From JAHEKD01 sp965204695 (lineage in GTDB: Bacteria > Pseudomonadota > Gammaproteobacteria > Arenicellales > JAHEKD01): a stretch of DNA of 64,000 nt. Shown here one piece after another: positions 26,201 through 34,448 of the stretch (its first letter is position 1; the number at the start of each line of letters is the position of its first letter). Location of the stretch: assembly GCA_965204695.1 (NCBI GenBank), contig OZ242007.1, positions 930,001 through 994,000 of the forward strand, written 5' to 3'. The notes beneath the pieces were generated by a model. That model had not been told where the DNA came from, did not search any database, and saw nothing but the letters and a program-made list of their open reading frames with translations. The translations under genes and the position numbers were made by a program.

Positions 26201-26743
26201 TTCCAGTTCATTATCACTGTGAACGACTCGCATACCGCGACCACCGCCACCATGCGCTGCCTTCAAAATGATTGGATAGCCAACTTCCGCTGCATATTGC
26301 TGCGCTTCTTTTAAATTAGCTAAAGCGTTATCGCTACCACCTAAAACTGGAATCCCTGCTTTCAGTGCTAATTTACGCGCGCTTACCTTATCACCCAGAG
26401 ATTTGAGTGTTTGAGTGCTGGGACCAACAAAAATAATGCCGTTATCGCGGCAAGCTTTAGCAAAAGCAGGATTCTCCGATAAAAAACCATAACCAGGGTG
26501 GATGGCATCAACATCGTGCTTTTTAGCAATACGGATGATTTCATCAATATTCAAATAGTTCTTGATGGGTTCGCCAGGCTGACCAATTGGATAAGCCTCA
26601 TCGGCTTTGAACCGATGTAAAGCATAACGGTCTTCATGGGTGTAAAGTGCTACTGTTCGTATGCCTAATTCCGCCGCAGTACGAAAAATCCTGATCGCAA
26701 TCTCACTGCGATTCGCTACCAAAAGCTTTTTGATTTCTGCCAT
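23297..26743 (-). CDS. pyc: pyruvate carboxylase (single-chain, biotin-dependent)
   Basis: The product is 1148 aa, the expected length of single-chain Pyc. Domain order: biotin carboxylase (about residues 1-455, with HGGGGRGMR ATP loop and FIEVNPRIQVEHTVTEE), carboxyltransferase (about 530-800, with TTMRDAHQSLLATRMRT and HFHTHDT metal site), the allosteric/tetramer region, and the biotinyl domain with EAMKMET, the biotinylated Lys at residue 1113. It carboxylates pyruvate to oxaloacetate, refilling the citric acid cycle and starting gluconeogenesis. That suits growth on amines entering as pyruvate, serine or acetyl units. It stands alone with its own hairpin terminator. Confidence 0.97.
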   Translation of the reverse strand: MAEIKKLLVANRSEIAIRIFRTAAELGIRTVALYTHEDRYALHRFKADEAYPIGQPGEPIKNYLNIDEIIRIAKKHDVDAIHPGYGFLSENPAFAKACRDNGIIFVGPSTQTLKSLGDKVSARKLALKAGIPVLGGSDNALANLKEAQQYAAEVGYPIILKAAHGGGGRGMRVVHSDNELETAFEVSRRESLNAFGSDEVFIEKFIEKAKHIEVQLLGDEHRNLVHLYERDCSVQRRHQKVIEIAPSPNVADSLRMEICEAAVKIGEQANYANAGTVEFLVDVKASKFYFIEVNPRIQVEHTVTEEVTGIDIVKSQIMVAQGAHLSDSTIGIKEQSAVQCIGFAIQCRVTTEEPENNFMPDYGRITHYRSASGMGIRLDAGSAFSGAIVNPYYDSMLVKVTARGRLFHDAVKRMQRALREFRIRGVKTNIRFLDKLMSHEIFMAGDCTTRFIDSTPSLFELVSRQNRASRLLTYIADVIVNENESVKGRAVATRRAPAAAPKINAAGPLPKGTRDVFLELGSEDFSKWVLKQKRLLVTDTTMRDAHQSLLATRMRTDDMLNIADAYARLTPDLFSLEMWGGATFDTSMRFLKECPWQRLVDLRERIPNILFQMLLRASSAVGYSNFPDNVVKSFVYESSQAGIDVFRIFDALNWLPNMRVAIEAANKSGAIAEATICYSGDILDPSRTKYDLNYYINMAKELEAMGAHILAIKDMAGLCKPDAIGTLVKALKQEVGIPIHFHTHDTAGIQAATILNAGKAKVDIADAALAPFSGGTSQPNLNTIVEALKFSPRATKLNIDALDQLADYWRSVREFYTPFESETLPATADLYKHEMPGGQYTNLYQQARALGLADQWQRVCQLYADVNQLFGDIVKVTPSSKAVGDMALFMVANDLTAEDILDPERELAYPSSVVDLISGRMGKPYGGFPTKVKKRILKDTKPLRGRPGSSLKPVNFKDQAEKVMQLTGKPPTRRDVLSYVMYPKVYEDYIAHRKQYADTSRLPTPVYFYGLKRGEEVSVDIEVGKTLIIKSLAIGDPTADGKRTVFFELNGQPRDATVVDRSLVVAEVAHPKADENDPLQIGSSMPGMVVNVAIKKGDKVKKGQKLLTLEAMKMETILYAENEGLVDDVLVKAGSQVQTGDLLVKLAV

Positions 26744-26891
26744 CTAACTCTCTTCTAACAGGTGCCAATGTGATGAGCTTAACAATAATTTGAGCGAAAA
26801 TATATTGCTGCATTTACTATAATAGTAAAAAAATTAGTTAGAGACGACACCCATTTATACTGCCGTCACAAATTTTAAGGATCAAAAAAAG

Positions 26892-27353
26892 ATGAAAAAA
26901 AATTGGATCACGCTAGCCGCTCTATTACTACTGGTCGCATGCGCAAATACCGATAAAAAAACACTTAAGGCTTTAGAAATTAGCGAAAGCGCATTTATGG
27001 AACGTGAATGCCAACTCAACAGTTTCTTTGTCAACGAACCCGAGTTCTTTGAGCTGAAAAATAAATTATTTTGTAGCGGTGAGCTGGAAATCATAAAATT
27101 GGAAGAAATATCTGAAACTGAAGCCATAGCCGATTACAAAATCACTTTCCAAGCCAAACAGAAGAATTTAAAAGAATGGTTAGCCGCTTATAATCGATTT
27201 CAGGCTCGCATATCTCCTTCTCCACAACAATTGCAAGTTAAAACCCTTATTGAGAAGCTTTCCAGAGAAAATCGTGACTGGGTATATCAAAAACAGACCG
27301 TTAAATTAACACTCACCGAGGATGGTTGGACGGTAGATGATGTGATTCGTTAA
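26892..27353 (+). CDS. hypothetical lipoprotein
   Basis: The product is 153 aa. It has a lipoprotein signal: MKKN, a hydrophobic stretch and a lipobox LVAC with the lipidated Cys at residue 18. The mature part is a small alpha/beta domain with two more cysteines (ECQL and LFCSGE, about residues 40 and 57), which could form a disulphide, and ends in a WTVDDV strand typical of lumazine-like or DUF4878-like folds; the assignment is weak. It is divergent from pyc (148 bp apart) and convergent with the carnitine dehydrogenase-like gene. Its function is unknown. Confidence 0.75.
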   Translation: MKKNWITLAALLLLVACANTDKKTLKALEISESAFMERECQLNSFFVNEPEFFELKNKLFCSGELEIIKLEEISETEAIADYKITFQAKQKNLKEWLAAYNRFQARISPSPQQLQVKTLIEKLSRENRDWVYQKQTVKLTLTEDGWTVDDVIR

Positions 27354-27357
27354 TATC

Positions 27358-28323
27358 CTATTTGTTAGTTCTTATACTGGAATTGGTCACAGATTTTAGA
27401 ATTTCCACAATTACCCGATCTCGTTCAGCAGCCAATTCACTAAAATGCCGACCGGCACTCATCGTATTGCAACCATCAACCATTTTGTCCCGAAGTTGTT
27501 GTGTTAATTCTGGTGCTTCAAGCCGTGTCCAGGGTAATTTCAATGCTGGTCCAAATTGGTCCAGATTGGTTGCCATCCCACCTTCACCACAGGCCACATG
27601 GAAAGCCATACACTGCCCCATCAAAGCCATTCGTGGAGCTGGGCCATTTATCAGCGCTGTATCAATCTGCTGTGGCGTGGCTTCATCGTTATCCACCATG
27701 TGCAAGGCTTCACGCCATAGCGCTTCCTGTAAGCGAGTGGCAATAAAACCGGGGATTTCCTTATTCATTACTAAAGGGGCTTTACCAGCTAATTTGTAAA
27801 AATCATGAGCCCATTGCACTGCTTCAGCCGAAGACTTTTCACCACCAACAATTTCCACCAGCGGTAAAAGATAAGGTGGATTAAAAGGATGACCGATAAC
27901 TGTCCGCTCAGGTGTTCTGCATTGTTGCTGTATTTCTGTCATGGTCAACCCAGAAGTACTTGAAGAAATCACGACATTTTCATCAACTAACTCACCGAGT
28001 TGTTGATAAAGTGATTGCTTTAAACTGAGGATTTCCGGTGCACTTTCCTGGATGAAATGTGAATCCTTAACAGCTTGCCCCAGATCATAAGATACTGTTA
28101 ATCGATCACGTGAAGCACCTTGTTTCAAACCAAGCGATTCAAGGCTTATCCAGGCCGTATCAACTATTTCATTAAACGAATCCAGTTCAGATTCATCATG
28201 CAAATAACTGGTTACATCATATCCTTGAGCTAAAAAGTGAGCCGCCCAACCACCACCAATAGGCCCAGCTCCAATACTTGTAATTTTTGTTACCTGATCG
28301 GGTCTAATAATCTCTTTGCACAC
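27358..28323 (-). CDS. L-carnitine dehydrogenase-like 3-hydroxyacyl-CoA dehydrogenase family protein
   Basis: The product is 321 aa. The NAD site is ITSIGAGPIGGGWAAHFLAQGYDV in outline near residue 15. The catalytic His lies in VIGHPFNPPYLLPLVEIVGG, followed by an EIPGFIATRLQEALWREALH helix. Length and the NPPYLLPLVE motif match L-carnitine 3-dehydrogenase (CdhA) rather than ordinary HBD enzymes. It would oxidise carnitine to 3-dehydrocarnitine, the substrate of the BKACE encoded at 45.4 kb. The start is a GTG two bases past the CaiD-like stop, so it is coupled to that gene as the last member of the six-gene operon. A different beta-hydroxy acid substrate is possible. Confidence 0.82.
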   Translation of the reverse strand: MCKEIIRPDQVTKITSIGAGPIGGGWAAHFLAQGYDVTSYLHDESELDSFNEIVDTAWISLESLGLKQGASRDRLTVSYDLGQAVKDSHFIQESAPEILSLKQSLYQQLGELVDENVVISSSTSGLTMTEIQQQCRTPERTVIGHPFNPPYLLPLVEIVGGEKSSAEAVQWAHDFYKLAGKAPLVMNKEIPGFIATRLQEALWREALHMVDNDEATPQQIDTALINGPAPRMALMGQCMAFHVACGEGGMATNLDQFGPALKLPWTRLEAPELTQQLRDKMVDGCNTMSAGRHFSELAAERDRVIVEILKSVTNSSIRTNK

Positions 28324-28325
28324 AC

Positions 28326-29129
28326 TTAGCGTCCTTTAAAAACAGGTTCACGCTTTTCTACAAACGCTTTAACACCTTCTTCTGCATCTTCAGATTTGAG
28401 CATGGCCCTATAAGTCGGCAAATCCCCCGTTCGCATTTTTGAAAATGCCTGCTCCAAAGGAACACATTCGATTGAACGTAAAACTTCCTTGATCGTCTGT
28501 AATGCTAAAGGTGCTGATTTAGCCAGTTGAGTCGCCCATTCTCTGGCAGCAGTCATTAAGTTCTCATACTCAACAACCTTATTGACCAAACCATATTGTG
28601 CCGCTTCTGCTGCAGACATCCGTCGACCTAATAGAAACATTTCCATCGCAATATTATGTGGAATACGACGCGGTAATCGTTGAATTGCACCAGCATCAGG
28701 AATAATTCCAAGTGGCATCTCAGGTAAGGCGAATTCAACATGATCGGCCGCGATGATCAAATCACAGCCCATTGCCAGCTCAAACCCGCCCCCGATTGCC
28801 AACCCATTTAGTGCGGCAATCACGGGTTTATTCAAATTCCAATTTTCCGTTAATCCGGCAAAGCCACCATCTCCATAATCTGCATCTTCCCACCAATTAT
28901 CAAGATTCATTTCTCCAGCATTTAAGGATTTAAGATCCCAACCAGCTGAAAAGATTCGATCACCTTCAGCTGTTAATATCCCAACACGTAACTCCGGATC
29001 ATCTCTTAACTGGGCGAATGCATGACCCAACTCGCGGCTCATCTCAAGACCAATTGCATTTACTTTGGGATTATTTAGCTTAACCTCAAGAATGTGTCCA
29101 TCACGGACGACTTCAATAAACTTTGTCAT
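28326..29129 (-). CDS. CaiD-like enoyl-CoA hydratase (carnitinyl-CoA dehydratase type)
   Basis: The product is 267 aa and resembles E. coli CaiD along its length. It shares FSAGWDLKSL near the first oxyanion loop, GGFAGLTE, KPVIAALNGLAIGGGFELAMGCD (second oxyanion loop) and LPEMPLGIIPDAG with the catalytic Glu region, and ends EKREPVFKGR. CaiD interconverts crotonobetainyl-CoA and carnitinyl-CoA. No CoA ligase or transferase of the Cai type is adjacent, although a CaiB/BaiF protein is encoded at 51.7 kb. It lies between the luciferase-like gene (46 bp) and the dehydrogenase. Confidence 0.85.
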   Translation of the reverse strand: MTKFIEVVRDGHILEVKLNNPKVNAIGLEMSRELGHAFAQLRDDPELRVGILTAEGDRIFSAGWDLKSLNAGEMNLDNWWEDADYGDGGFAGLTENWNLNKPVIAALNGLAIGGGFELAMGCDLIIAADHVEFALPEMPLGIIPDAGAIQRLPRRIPHNIAMEMFLLGRRMSAAEAAQYGLVNKVVEYENLMTAAREWATQLAKSAPLALQTIKEVLRSIECVPLEQAFSKMRTGDLPTYRAMLKSEDAEEGVKAFVEKREPVFKGR

Positions 29130-29175
29130 ATTACTTCCTCAATCTTCAGAATAACTCAACTGAAAAACCTTCATT

Positions 29176-30213
29176 TTAAGCAAATGCTGGTATCACCTCG
29201 TTACAAAACAGCTCAAGTGATTTTTTCTGGTTTTTTCGATCCAAACCCATGCTCGCGTAGTAGATGAATTCATCAACCCCCAATGCCTCATATTGCTTTA
29301 ATTTGCCGATGACTTCATCGGGAGTACCAAACATTAAATTCTTTTTTAGCATCTGCGGGTCATATTCGGTTCGGTTTTCCAGTTGAGCCAGATCTATCTC
29401 AGCCGGAAATCCATTTTTGACATCGCCCAGGTTTTTATAGAGGTTTTCAAATTGGGCAAGCTGACGTTGAATAGCTTTAATTGGAATTTCCCAATCTTCT
29501 TGTGTGGCGTAAACTGCGGTATGTCGCATCATGGAAAAAATAGGCCGCGGGGCATCTGGAAATTTAGCTAAAGAATTTTCCAGGTGCTGTTTATAAAGCT
29601 CAGCTTCAGAAAATTCCCGGGTGAATGGCCAGGACATTATGTGACAATGATTTTCCACCGCATAATCGTAGGTAATCGGGGAACGTGCGGCTACCCAGAT
29701 TGGCGGATGAGGCTTTTGCAATGGCTTGGGTACGGAGGTGGACAAAGGAAACTTCCAGAACTCACCATTATGCTCATAATCCCCCTGCCACAATGCTTTA
29801 ACCACAGGCAGCATTTCATTCATATAACGCCAGCCTTCGGTCTGTTTAAGGCCTGGAAACATACGATCAAACTCACGTTGATAAGCACCTGAACCGATTC
29901 CAAATTCTAATCGTCCACCGCTATATAAATCCAGCAGCGCCGCCTCGCCGGCTAGATTAATAGGATGCCAATAAGGAGCCACTGCTACAGCTGTGCCCAG
30001 ACGAATATTATTGGTATGCGCAGCCCACCAGGTAAGAATCTGAAATGGGTTAGGTGCTATTGTCATTTCAAGGGCGTGATGTTCGGCTGCCCAAACGATA
30101 TTAAAACCACCTGTTTCGGCCATTTGCACCATTTCCAAGGTATGCCGTTCCACATCACGCATATCCCATTCATCCGTGATCCGTTCCATATTGACTGCTA
30201 ATTGAAATTTCAT
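29176..30213 (-). CDS. LLM-class flavin-dependent monooxygenase
   Basis: The product is 345 aa. It is a luciferase-like TIM barrel with NIVWAAEHHALEM near residue 38, IRLGTAVAVAPYWHPINLAGEAALLD in outline, GGRLEFGIGSGAYQREFDR, and PPIWVAARSP. It differs from the luciferase-like protein at 14.7 kb but belongs to the same broad class. A flavin reductase is encoded directly upstream in the same operon and presumably supplies FMNH2. The presence of RidA and an alpha/beta hydrolase in the operon recalls the Rut pyrimidine pathway, where a luciferase-like enzyme opens the ring. The real substrate is unknown. Confidence 0.88.
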   Translation of the reverse strand: MKFQLAVNMERITDEWDMRDVERHTLEMVQMAETGGFNIVWAAEHHALEMTIAPNPFQILTWWAAHTNNIRLGTAVAVAPYWHPINLAGEAALLDLYSGGRLEFGIGSGAYQREFDRMFPGLKQTEGWRYMNEMLPVVKALWQGDYEHNGEFWKFPLSTSVPKPLQKPHPPIWVAARSPITYDYAVENHCHIMSWPFTREFSEAELYKQHLENSLAKFPDAPRPIFSMMRHTAVYATQEDWEIPIKAIQRQLAQFENLYKNLGDVKNGFPAEIDLAQLENRTEYDPQMLKKNLMFGTPDEVIGKLKQYEALGVDEFIYYASMGLDRKNQKKSLELFCNEVIPAFA

Positions 30214-30259
30214 TTTTACCTCTAGTGTTAAGCTCTAATATGATTACTATTTGTGAATA

Positions 30260-30442
30260 ATCGCAGGTTCTTATTCAAGTGCACGAACTTCCCCTTCAAT
30301 ATCATCACCCATGTAGACAGCAAACTTGCCGTATCGGGTTTCATCTACATATCGCAGGTTCTTATTCAAGTGCACGAACTTCCCCTTCAATATCATCACC
30401 CATGTAGACAGCAAACTTGCCGTATCGGGTTTCATCTACATA
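30260..30442. repeat. exact 91-bp tandem duplication
   Basis: Bases 30260-30351 are repeated without mismatch at 30351-30442 (period 91, two copies). The right copy forms the last ~27 codons and stop of the flavin reductase gene. The left copy is a dead remnant downstream of the stop. The period is not a multiple of three. Perfect identity implies a recent event or an assembly artefact. Confidence 0.95.
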
Positions 30443-31288
30443 ACGCTGTAGCATTGAATGAGTTGGCTCATCGATCAAATTATCCCAAGGAATATCATCG
30501 AATCGGTAAAATCGCATCCCCTCTGGAGCCAAGCCATGGGCTTTACCTCTATAACAGATAACATTTATGCCAGTCTTTTGATCCTCATAGACGGCATATA
30601 AAAACTCGATGGATGGTTTAAAGGTTTCACTGGACAATTTATCCAACAGACCCTGTAGGTTAGGCTTGCTATTTGTCATCCCAATACTCGGAACAGTGAA
30701 CCTACCGGTTGTTTCGTCTTGCTTAAGCAATAATGTGCCTCGATGCTCCAATACCACATTGATCCTAACATCGCTGGCCTTGCTCGCTACGTCCACCAAT
30801 GATTGCTCTAAGCCCAGACTAAAATAACCTCCACTTACATAGCCAAGAGCCGGATCGTCTTGATGATCGAAATTCATTACGCGTCCTATTAGCACCACGT
30901 GATCACCCGCCTCAATATGATTTTCAACGTTACATTCAAACCAGGCAACAGCATCATCAATTAGCGGCGTGCCTAACTGACCAAAATGCCAAGGCGTGAT
31001 TTCAAATTTATCGGCTCGCTGAGTTGCAAACAAGCCAGAGGTCTGCTTTTGGGTTTGTGCAAGAACATTTACTGCAAACCCTCGGCCTTCAAGAAATACT
31101 GGCAAACTAGCAGCAAAATTACTGATACAGACTAACAACAACGGCGGGTCAAGTGAGACGGAGGTAAATGAGTTGGCGGTAAAACCGCGCGGAGTGCCAT
31201 TGGATTCAACTGTAGTGACAACTGTAACACCGGTTGGAAATTTACCAAACGCATTACGTAATTCTCGTGTATCAATATCAGTGCTCAT
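30362..31288 (-). CDS. flavin reductase family protein with C-terminal Nudix-like extension
   Basis: The product is 308 aa. Residues about 5-165 are a flavin reductase domain: LRNAFGKFPTGVTVVTT, RGFTANSFTSVSLDPPLLLVCI in outline, and GDHVVLIGRV. It reduces FMN with NAD(P)H for the luciferase-like partner. Residues about 170-308 are an extra domain with LLLKQDETTGRFTVPSIGM and INVICYRGKA. They resemble a Nudix fold but lack the Glu-rich Nudix box, so this part is probably a binding module. The gene overlaps the hydrolase gene by 11 bp. Its 3' end, including the stop, has been tandemly duplicated. Confidence 0.85.
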   Translation of the reverse strand: MSTDIDTRELRNAFGKFPTGVTVVTTVESNGTPRGFTANSFTSVSLDPPLLLVCISNFAASLPVFLEGRGFAVNVLAQTQKQTSGLFATQRADKFEITPWHFGQLGTPLIDDAVAWFECNVENHIEAGDHVVLIGRVMNFDHQDDPALGYVSGGYFSLGLEQSLVDVASKASDVRINVVLEHRGTLLLKQDETTGRFTVPSIGMTNSKPNLQGLLDKLSSETFKPSIEFLYAVYEDQKTGINVICYRGKAHGLAPEGMRFYRFDDIPWDNLIDEPTHSMLQRYVDETRYGKFAVYMGDDIEGEVRALE

Positions 31289-32075
31289 TAACCTGATTCA
31301 AAAAAGATAACAACATCTGATTATAAGTTCCCGGCGCCTCAGTCAATCCCATATGTTTAAGTTCAGGCAAAATAACCGTTTCTGACTTTGGAATTTCTTG
31401 TGCGATTGCATGCGCCATCGCTGAGGGCTGTCCACTATCCTGCTCACTTGTTGCTACCAACGTTCTACAAGCAATAGGAGGATTTGGTGCTATCAACTCA
31501 CTAACCCCCTCGGCTAATACTCGGTAACAACTTGCGTAAACAGCGGGATTATTCGCTAGCACCCACTGTCGCACCAAATCAATCGTTTCGGGATTCTGTA
31601 ACCTAAAATTATCGGTAAACCAACGAGCCAATGCCACTTCGACAGTCGCAGCTTGACCTTGCACGTCGACCTGCTCAACTCGCTTATTAATCGCTTCTTG
31701 CTCACTATCACTACGAGTATGTGGTGAATTCAAAATCACAAGAGCCGACAAACGCTCAGGATGATCCATGGCAAAACGTCGTGCAATCATGCCGCCTAGT
31801 GAAAAACCAATTACTGTACAACAGTCAACATTCTGCTCATCTAAAAGTTGACGGAGCTGCTGTGAGAATAATTTAAGATTCGGTCGAATCGGTGGCGCAG
31901 GGCTTTGGCCATGGCCCAACAGATCATAAATTAGTACACGATGATCTTTCGATAACGCCGGAATCTGCCATTGCCACATATGACGATTCAATCCCATACC
32001 ATGTATCAATACAACAGGCTGACCCGTTCCATGCCATTCAAAGCAAGTACCATCTGATGCAACTAAAGCGTTCAC
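31278..32075 (-). CDS. alpha/beta fold hydrolase
   Basis: The product is 265 aa and is most like 3-oxoadipate enol-lactonase/RutD-type hydrolases. It has VLIHGMGLNRHMWQWQ (oxyanion region), LLGHGQSP, the nucleophile elbow GFSLGGMIA with Ser near residue 95, and a C-terminal His in LPELKHMGLTEAP. It lies between RidA (16 bp) and flavin reductase (11-bp overlap). In the Rut pathway RutD speeds hydrolysis of a carbamate-like intermediate, and a similar clean-up or lactonase step is a plausible analogy here. The exact substrate is unknown. Confidence 0.85.
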   Translation of the reverse strand: MNALVASDGTCFEWHGTGQPVVLIHGMGLNRHMWQWQIPALSKDHRVLIYDLLGHGQSPAPPIRPNLKLFSQQLRQLLDEQNVDCCTVIGFSLGGMIARRFAMDHPERLSALVILNSPHTRSDSEQEAINKRVEQVDVQGQAATVEVALARWFTDNFRLQNPETIDLVRQWVLANNPAVYASCYRVLAEGVSELIAPNPPIACRTLVATSEQDSGQPSAMAHAIAQEIPKSETVILPELKHMGLTEAPGTYNQMLLSFLNQVNEH

Positions 32076-32091
32076 TTGATACGCCTATTCA

Positions 32092-32496
32092 TTAGCCAGA
32101 TTGATCTGCGAAAGGTTTATAGGCAACGACTTCAACCTCTACTCTTACGTCAACTAATAAATCATTCACCACTGCTGATCGTGTGGGAGGCTCGTCTGGA
32201 AAATATTCACTATAAACTGAATCAAAGCCGGGGAAATCCGCTCTATCTCTAAGCCAGACCATGGACTTGATTACGTCAGACATTTCACAACCTGCCAGCT
32301 CAAGCGTTGTTCTGATCTCTTGCAAAACGGCATGTGTTTGTTCTTCAATGTTGCCGTGAGTCATCACTTCACCGTTGTCAAAGGGAATCTGACCGGTTAG
32401 AAAAATAAAATTTCCAGCACGAATGGCTCGCGATAATGATAATTTGCGCCCGTTAATGATGATCGGTTCGCCAATCACTTGTTTATTGTTTGACAA
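32092..32496 (-). CDS. RidA family protein
   Basis: The product is 134 aa. It has the YjgF/RidA fold, with FIFLTGQIPFDNG and the signature PPTRSAVVNDLLVDVRVEVEVVA in outline near the C-terminus. The Arg of PPTRSAV is the residue that binds the carboxylate in RidA deaminases. RidA proteins hydrolyse reactive enamine/imine intermediates, and RutC is the family member of the Rut pathway. It is the first gene of the leftward six-gene operon, divergent from the aldehyde dehydrogenase gene. An amine-derived intermediate in this pathway is therefore likely. Confidence 0.9.
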   Translation of the reverse strand: MSNNKQVIGEPIIINGRKLSLSRAIRAGNFIFLTGQIPFDNGEVMTHGNIEEQTHAVLQEIRTTLELAGCEMSDVIKSMVWLRDRADFPGFDSVYSEYFPDEPPTRSAVVNDLLVDVRVEVEVVAYKPFADQSG

Positions 32497-32724
32497 ACTA
32501 TCTCCTGAAAATTGCTGATAAAAAATTCGACGTCTATATCTTGATAATAGCTTTATTTAAAGCTATACAGCTGCTGATTATTCGTCAATGCATGTCGAAA
32601 AAACATTCAGGGCCTGGTTATTAACAGGCACAATATTGTGTGTCTGTTTACGAAAATTCAGATCTACAGACATATAAGGACTTTTTCTTTAGCAACAAAT
32701 TATTCACACCGGAAAAATATAAGC

Positions 32725-34209
32725 ATGAGCGAATTAAAAACCTATCAGATGTTAATCGATGGCCATTGGGTCGATGCCAGTGACGGCAAAACGTTCACCA
32801 GTATCAATCCCGCTAACGGAGAAACGTGGGCAGAAATTCCAGAAGCTAGCGCTGAAGATGTGGACCAGGCCGTTCAAGCCGCACATCGTGCATTTACCGA
32901 AGGGTCTTGGGCCAGCGCTGTTCCTACTGAACGAGGACGCTATTTACGTAAGCTGGCTGACTTATTGGCTGATAAGTCAGAAGAATTAGGACGTACTGAA
33001 ACCATCGACACTGGCAAAATGCTCAAAGAAACTCGTTGGCAAGCAAAATATATCGCAGAGTTTTTTCATTATTACGCCGGTTGTGCCGACAAAATTCACG
33101 GTCAAACCCTGCCGATTGATAAACCCGATATTTTCGCCTTTACTGATCGAGTACCATTAGGAGTCGTTGCTGCGGTCGTTCCCTGGAACTCACAATTGTT
33201 CCTGGTGGCGGTAAAAATCGGCCCGGCACTAGCAGCTGGCAATACTGTTGTTCTCAAAGCATCTGAACAAGCTTCTGCTGCAATGTTGGAATTTGGCAAA
33301 CTAATTGAACAAGCAGGTTTTCCTCCCGGAGTGGTTAATATAGTTTGTGGCCACGGTGATCCGTGTGGCAAAGCTCTGACTTCACATCCATTGGTACAGC
33401 GAATCAGTTTCACAGGTGGTCCCAGCGCAGCCAAGCATGTTCTTTACAATTCGGCTGAAAACTTTGCGGAAGTCTCACTCGAACTTGGAGGCAAATCACC
33501 GTTTATCGTATTTGAAGATGCTGATATCGAGAGTGCTGTTAACGGCTCTATCGCCGGAATCTTTGGCGCTACCGGCCAAAGCTGTGTAGCCGGATCAAGG
33601 TTGTACTTGCATGAAAAAATCGCCGATGAATTCTTGCAAACTATGTGTTCACAGGCAGCACAGATAAAAATCGGTGATCCACTGGCCGAAGAAACCCAGA
33701 TGGGGCCATTATGTACTCAAGCACAACTCCAGCACATCGAGCAACAAGTTGCTCAAGCCAAATCTGAAGGTGCAACGGTGCTCCATGGCGGTAAACAACC
33801 ACAGGGCTCAGGAAACGGACTCTATTACGAACCCACCATAATCGAATGTCCAAGCCAGAATTTAAAAATTGTCGATACAGAATTATTCGGTCCAGTGCTA
33901 AGCGTAATCCGTTTTAAAGATGAAAAGGAAGTTATTAATCTAGCCAACGATACCCGGCACGGATTAGCCGCAGGCATTTTCACCAAGGACAGTGCTCGTT
34001 CTATTAGAGTCGCCAAGGCAGTTAGAGCAGGAATCGTCTGGGTCAATACCTATCGTGTCGTTTCACCTATTGCGGAATTTGGTGGTTTTAAAGGTTCAGG
34101 TTATGGGCGAGAAAGCGGCTTCCAAGCTATGTATGACTATACCCGACCCAAAACAATCTGGATGAATATGTCTGATCAGCCGATGGCCAATCCCTTTGTA
34201 ATGCGCTGA
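32725..34209 (+). CDS. aldehyde dehydrogenase family protein
   Basis: The product is 494 aa from the ATG; an upstream GTG at 32638 would add an atypical 29 residues. It shows the NAD-dependent ALDH core: VVPWNSQLF near the cofactor site, FTGGPSAAKHV, the general-base Glu in VSLELGGKSP, and the catalytic Cys in GQSCVAGSR. The pattern is of the betaine-aldehyde/hydroxymuconic-semialdehyde branch. It oxidises an aldehyde to an acid and probably completes the pathway encoded by the divergent operon. An aldehyde from carnitine, betaine or amine cleavage is the likely substrate. The 228 bp between the divergent starts should hold both promoters. Confidence 0.9.
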   Translation: MSELKTYQMLIDGHWVDASDGKTFTSINPANGETWAEIPEASAEDVDQAVQAAHRAFTEGSWASAVPTERGRYLRKLADLLADKSEELGRTETIDTGKMLKETRWQAKYIAEFFHYYAGCADKIHGQTLPIDKPDIFAFTDRVPLGVVAAVVPWNSQLFLVAVKIGPALAAGNTVVLKASEQASAAMLEFGKLIEQAGFPPGVVNIVCGHGDPCGKALTSHPLVQRISFTGGPSAAKHVLYNSAENFAEVSLELGGKSPFIVFEDADIESAVNGSIAGIFGATGQSCVAGSRLYLHEKIADEFLQTMCSQAAQIKIGDPLAEETQMGPLCTQAQLQHIEQQVAQAKSEGATVLHGGKQPQGSGNGLYYEPTIIECPSQNLKIVDTELFGPVLSVIRFKDEKEVINLANDTRHGLAAGIFTKDSARSIRVAKAVRAGIVWVNTYRVVSPIAEFGGFKGSGYGRESGFQAMYDYTRPKTIWMNMSDQPMANPFVMR

Positions 34210-34448
34210 GTAATCTCAATATAACCAGTCCACCAGTTAGGCTACAAGAGCGTAAACTACCGCCACTAGCGGACCACAAGCAGTTGTACATGAATACTTA
34301 CTTGTGAGTGAAGATCGGTCATCCATTCACAAGATTGTGCACAAGCAATAGCTAACCTATTATTTTTTAAAACTTTGGTGGACAAAATATAGGGCACTTT
34401 TTAGCTTTGTTTCTGTCATATCAATAAATTTAAGAATTTTTTGTTTCG

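Noticed and set aside
25772..26314. A 180-codon rightward frame inside pyruvate carboxylase.
   Set aside because: It lies antisense within the biotin carboxylase domain of a well-supported gene and has no recognisable domain.
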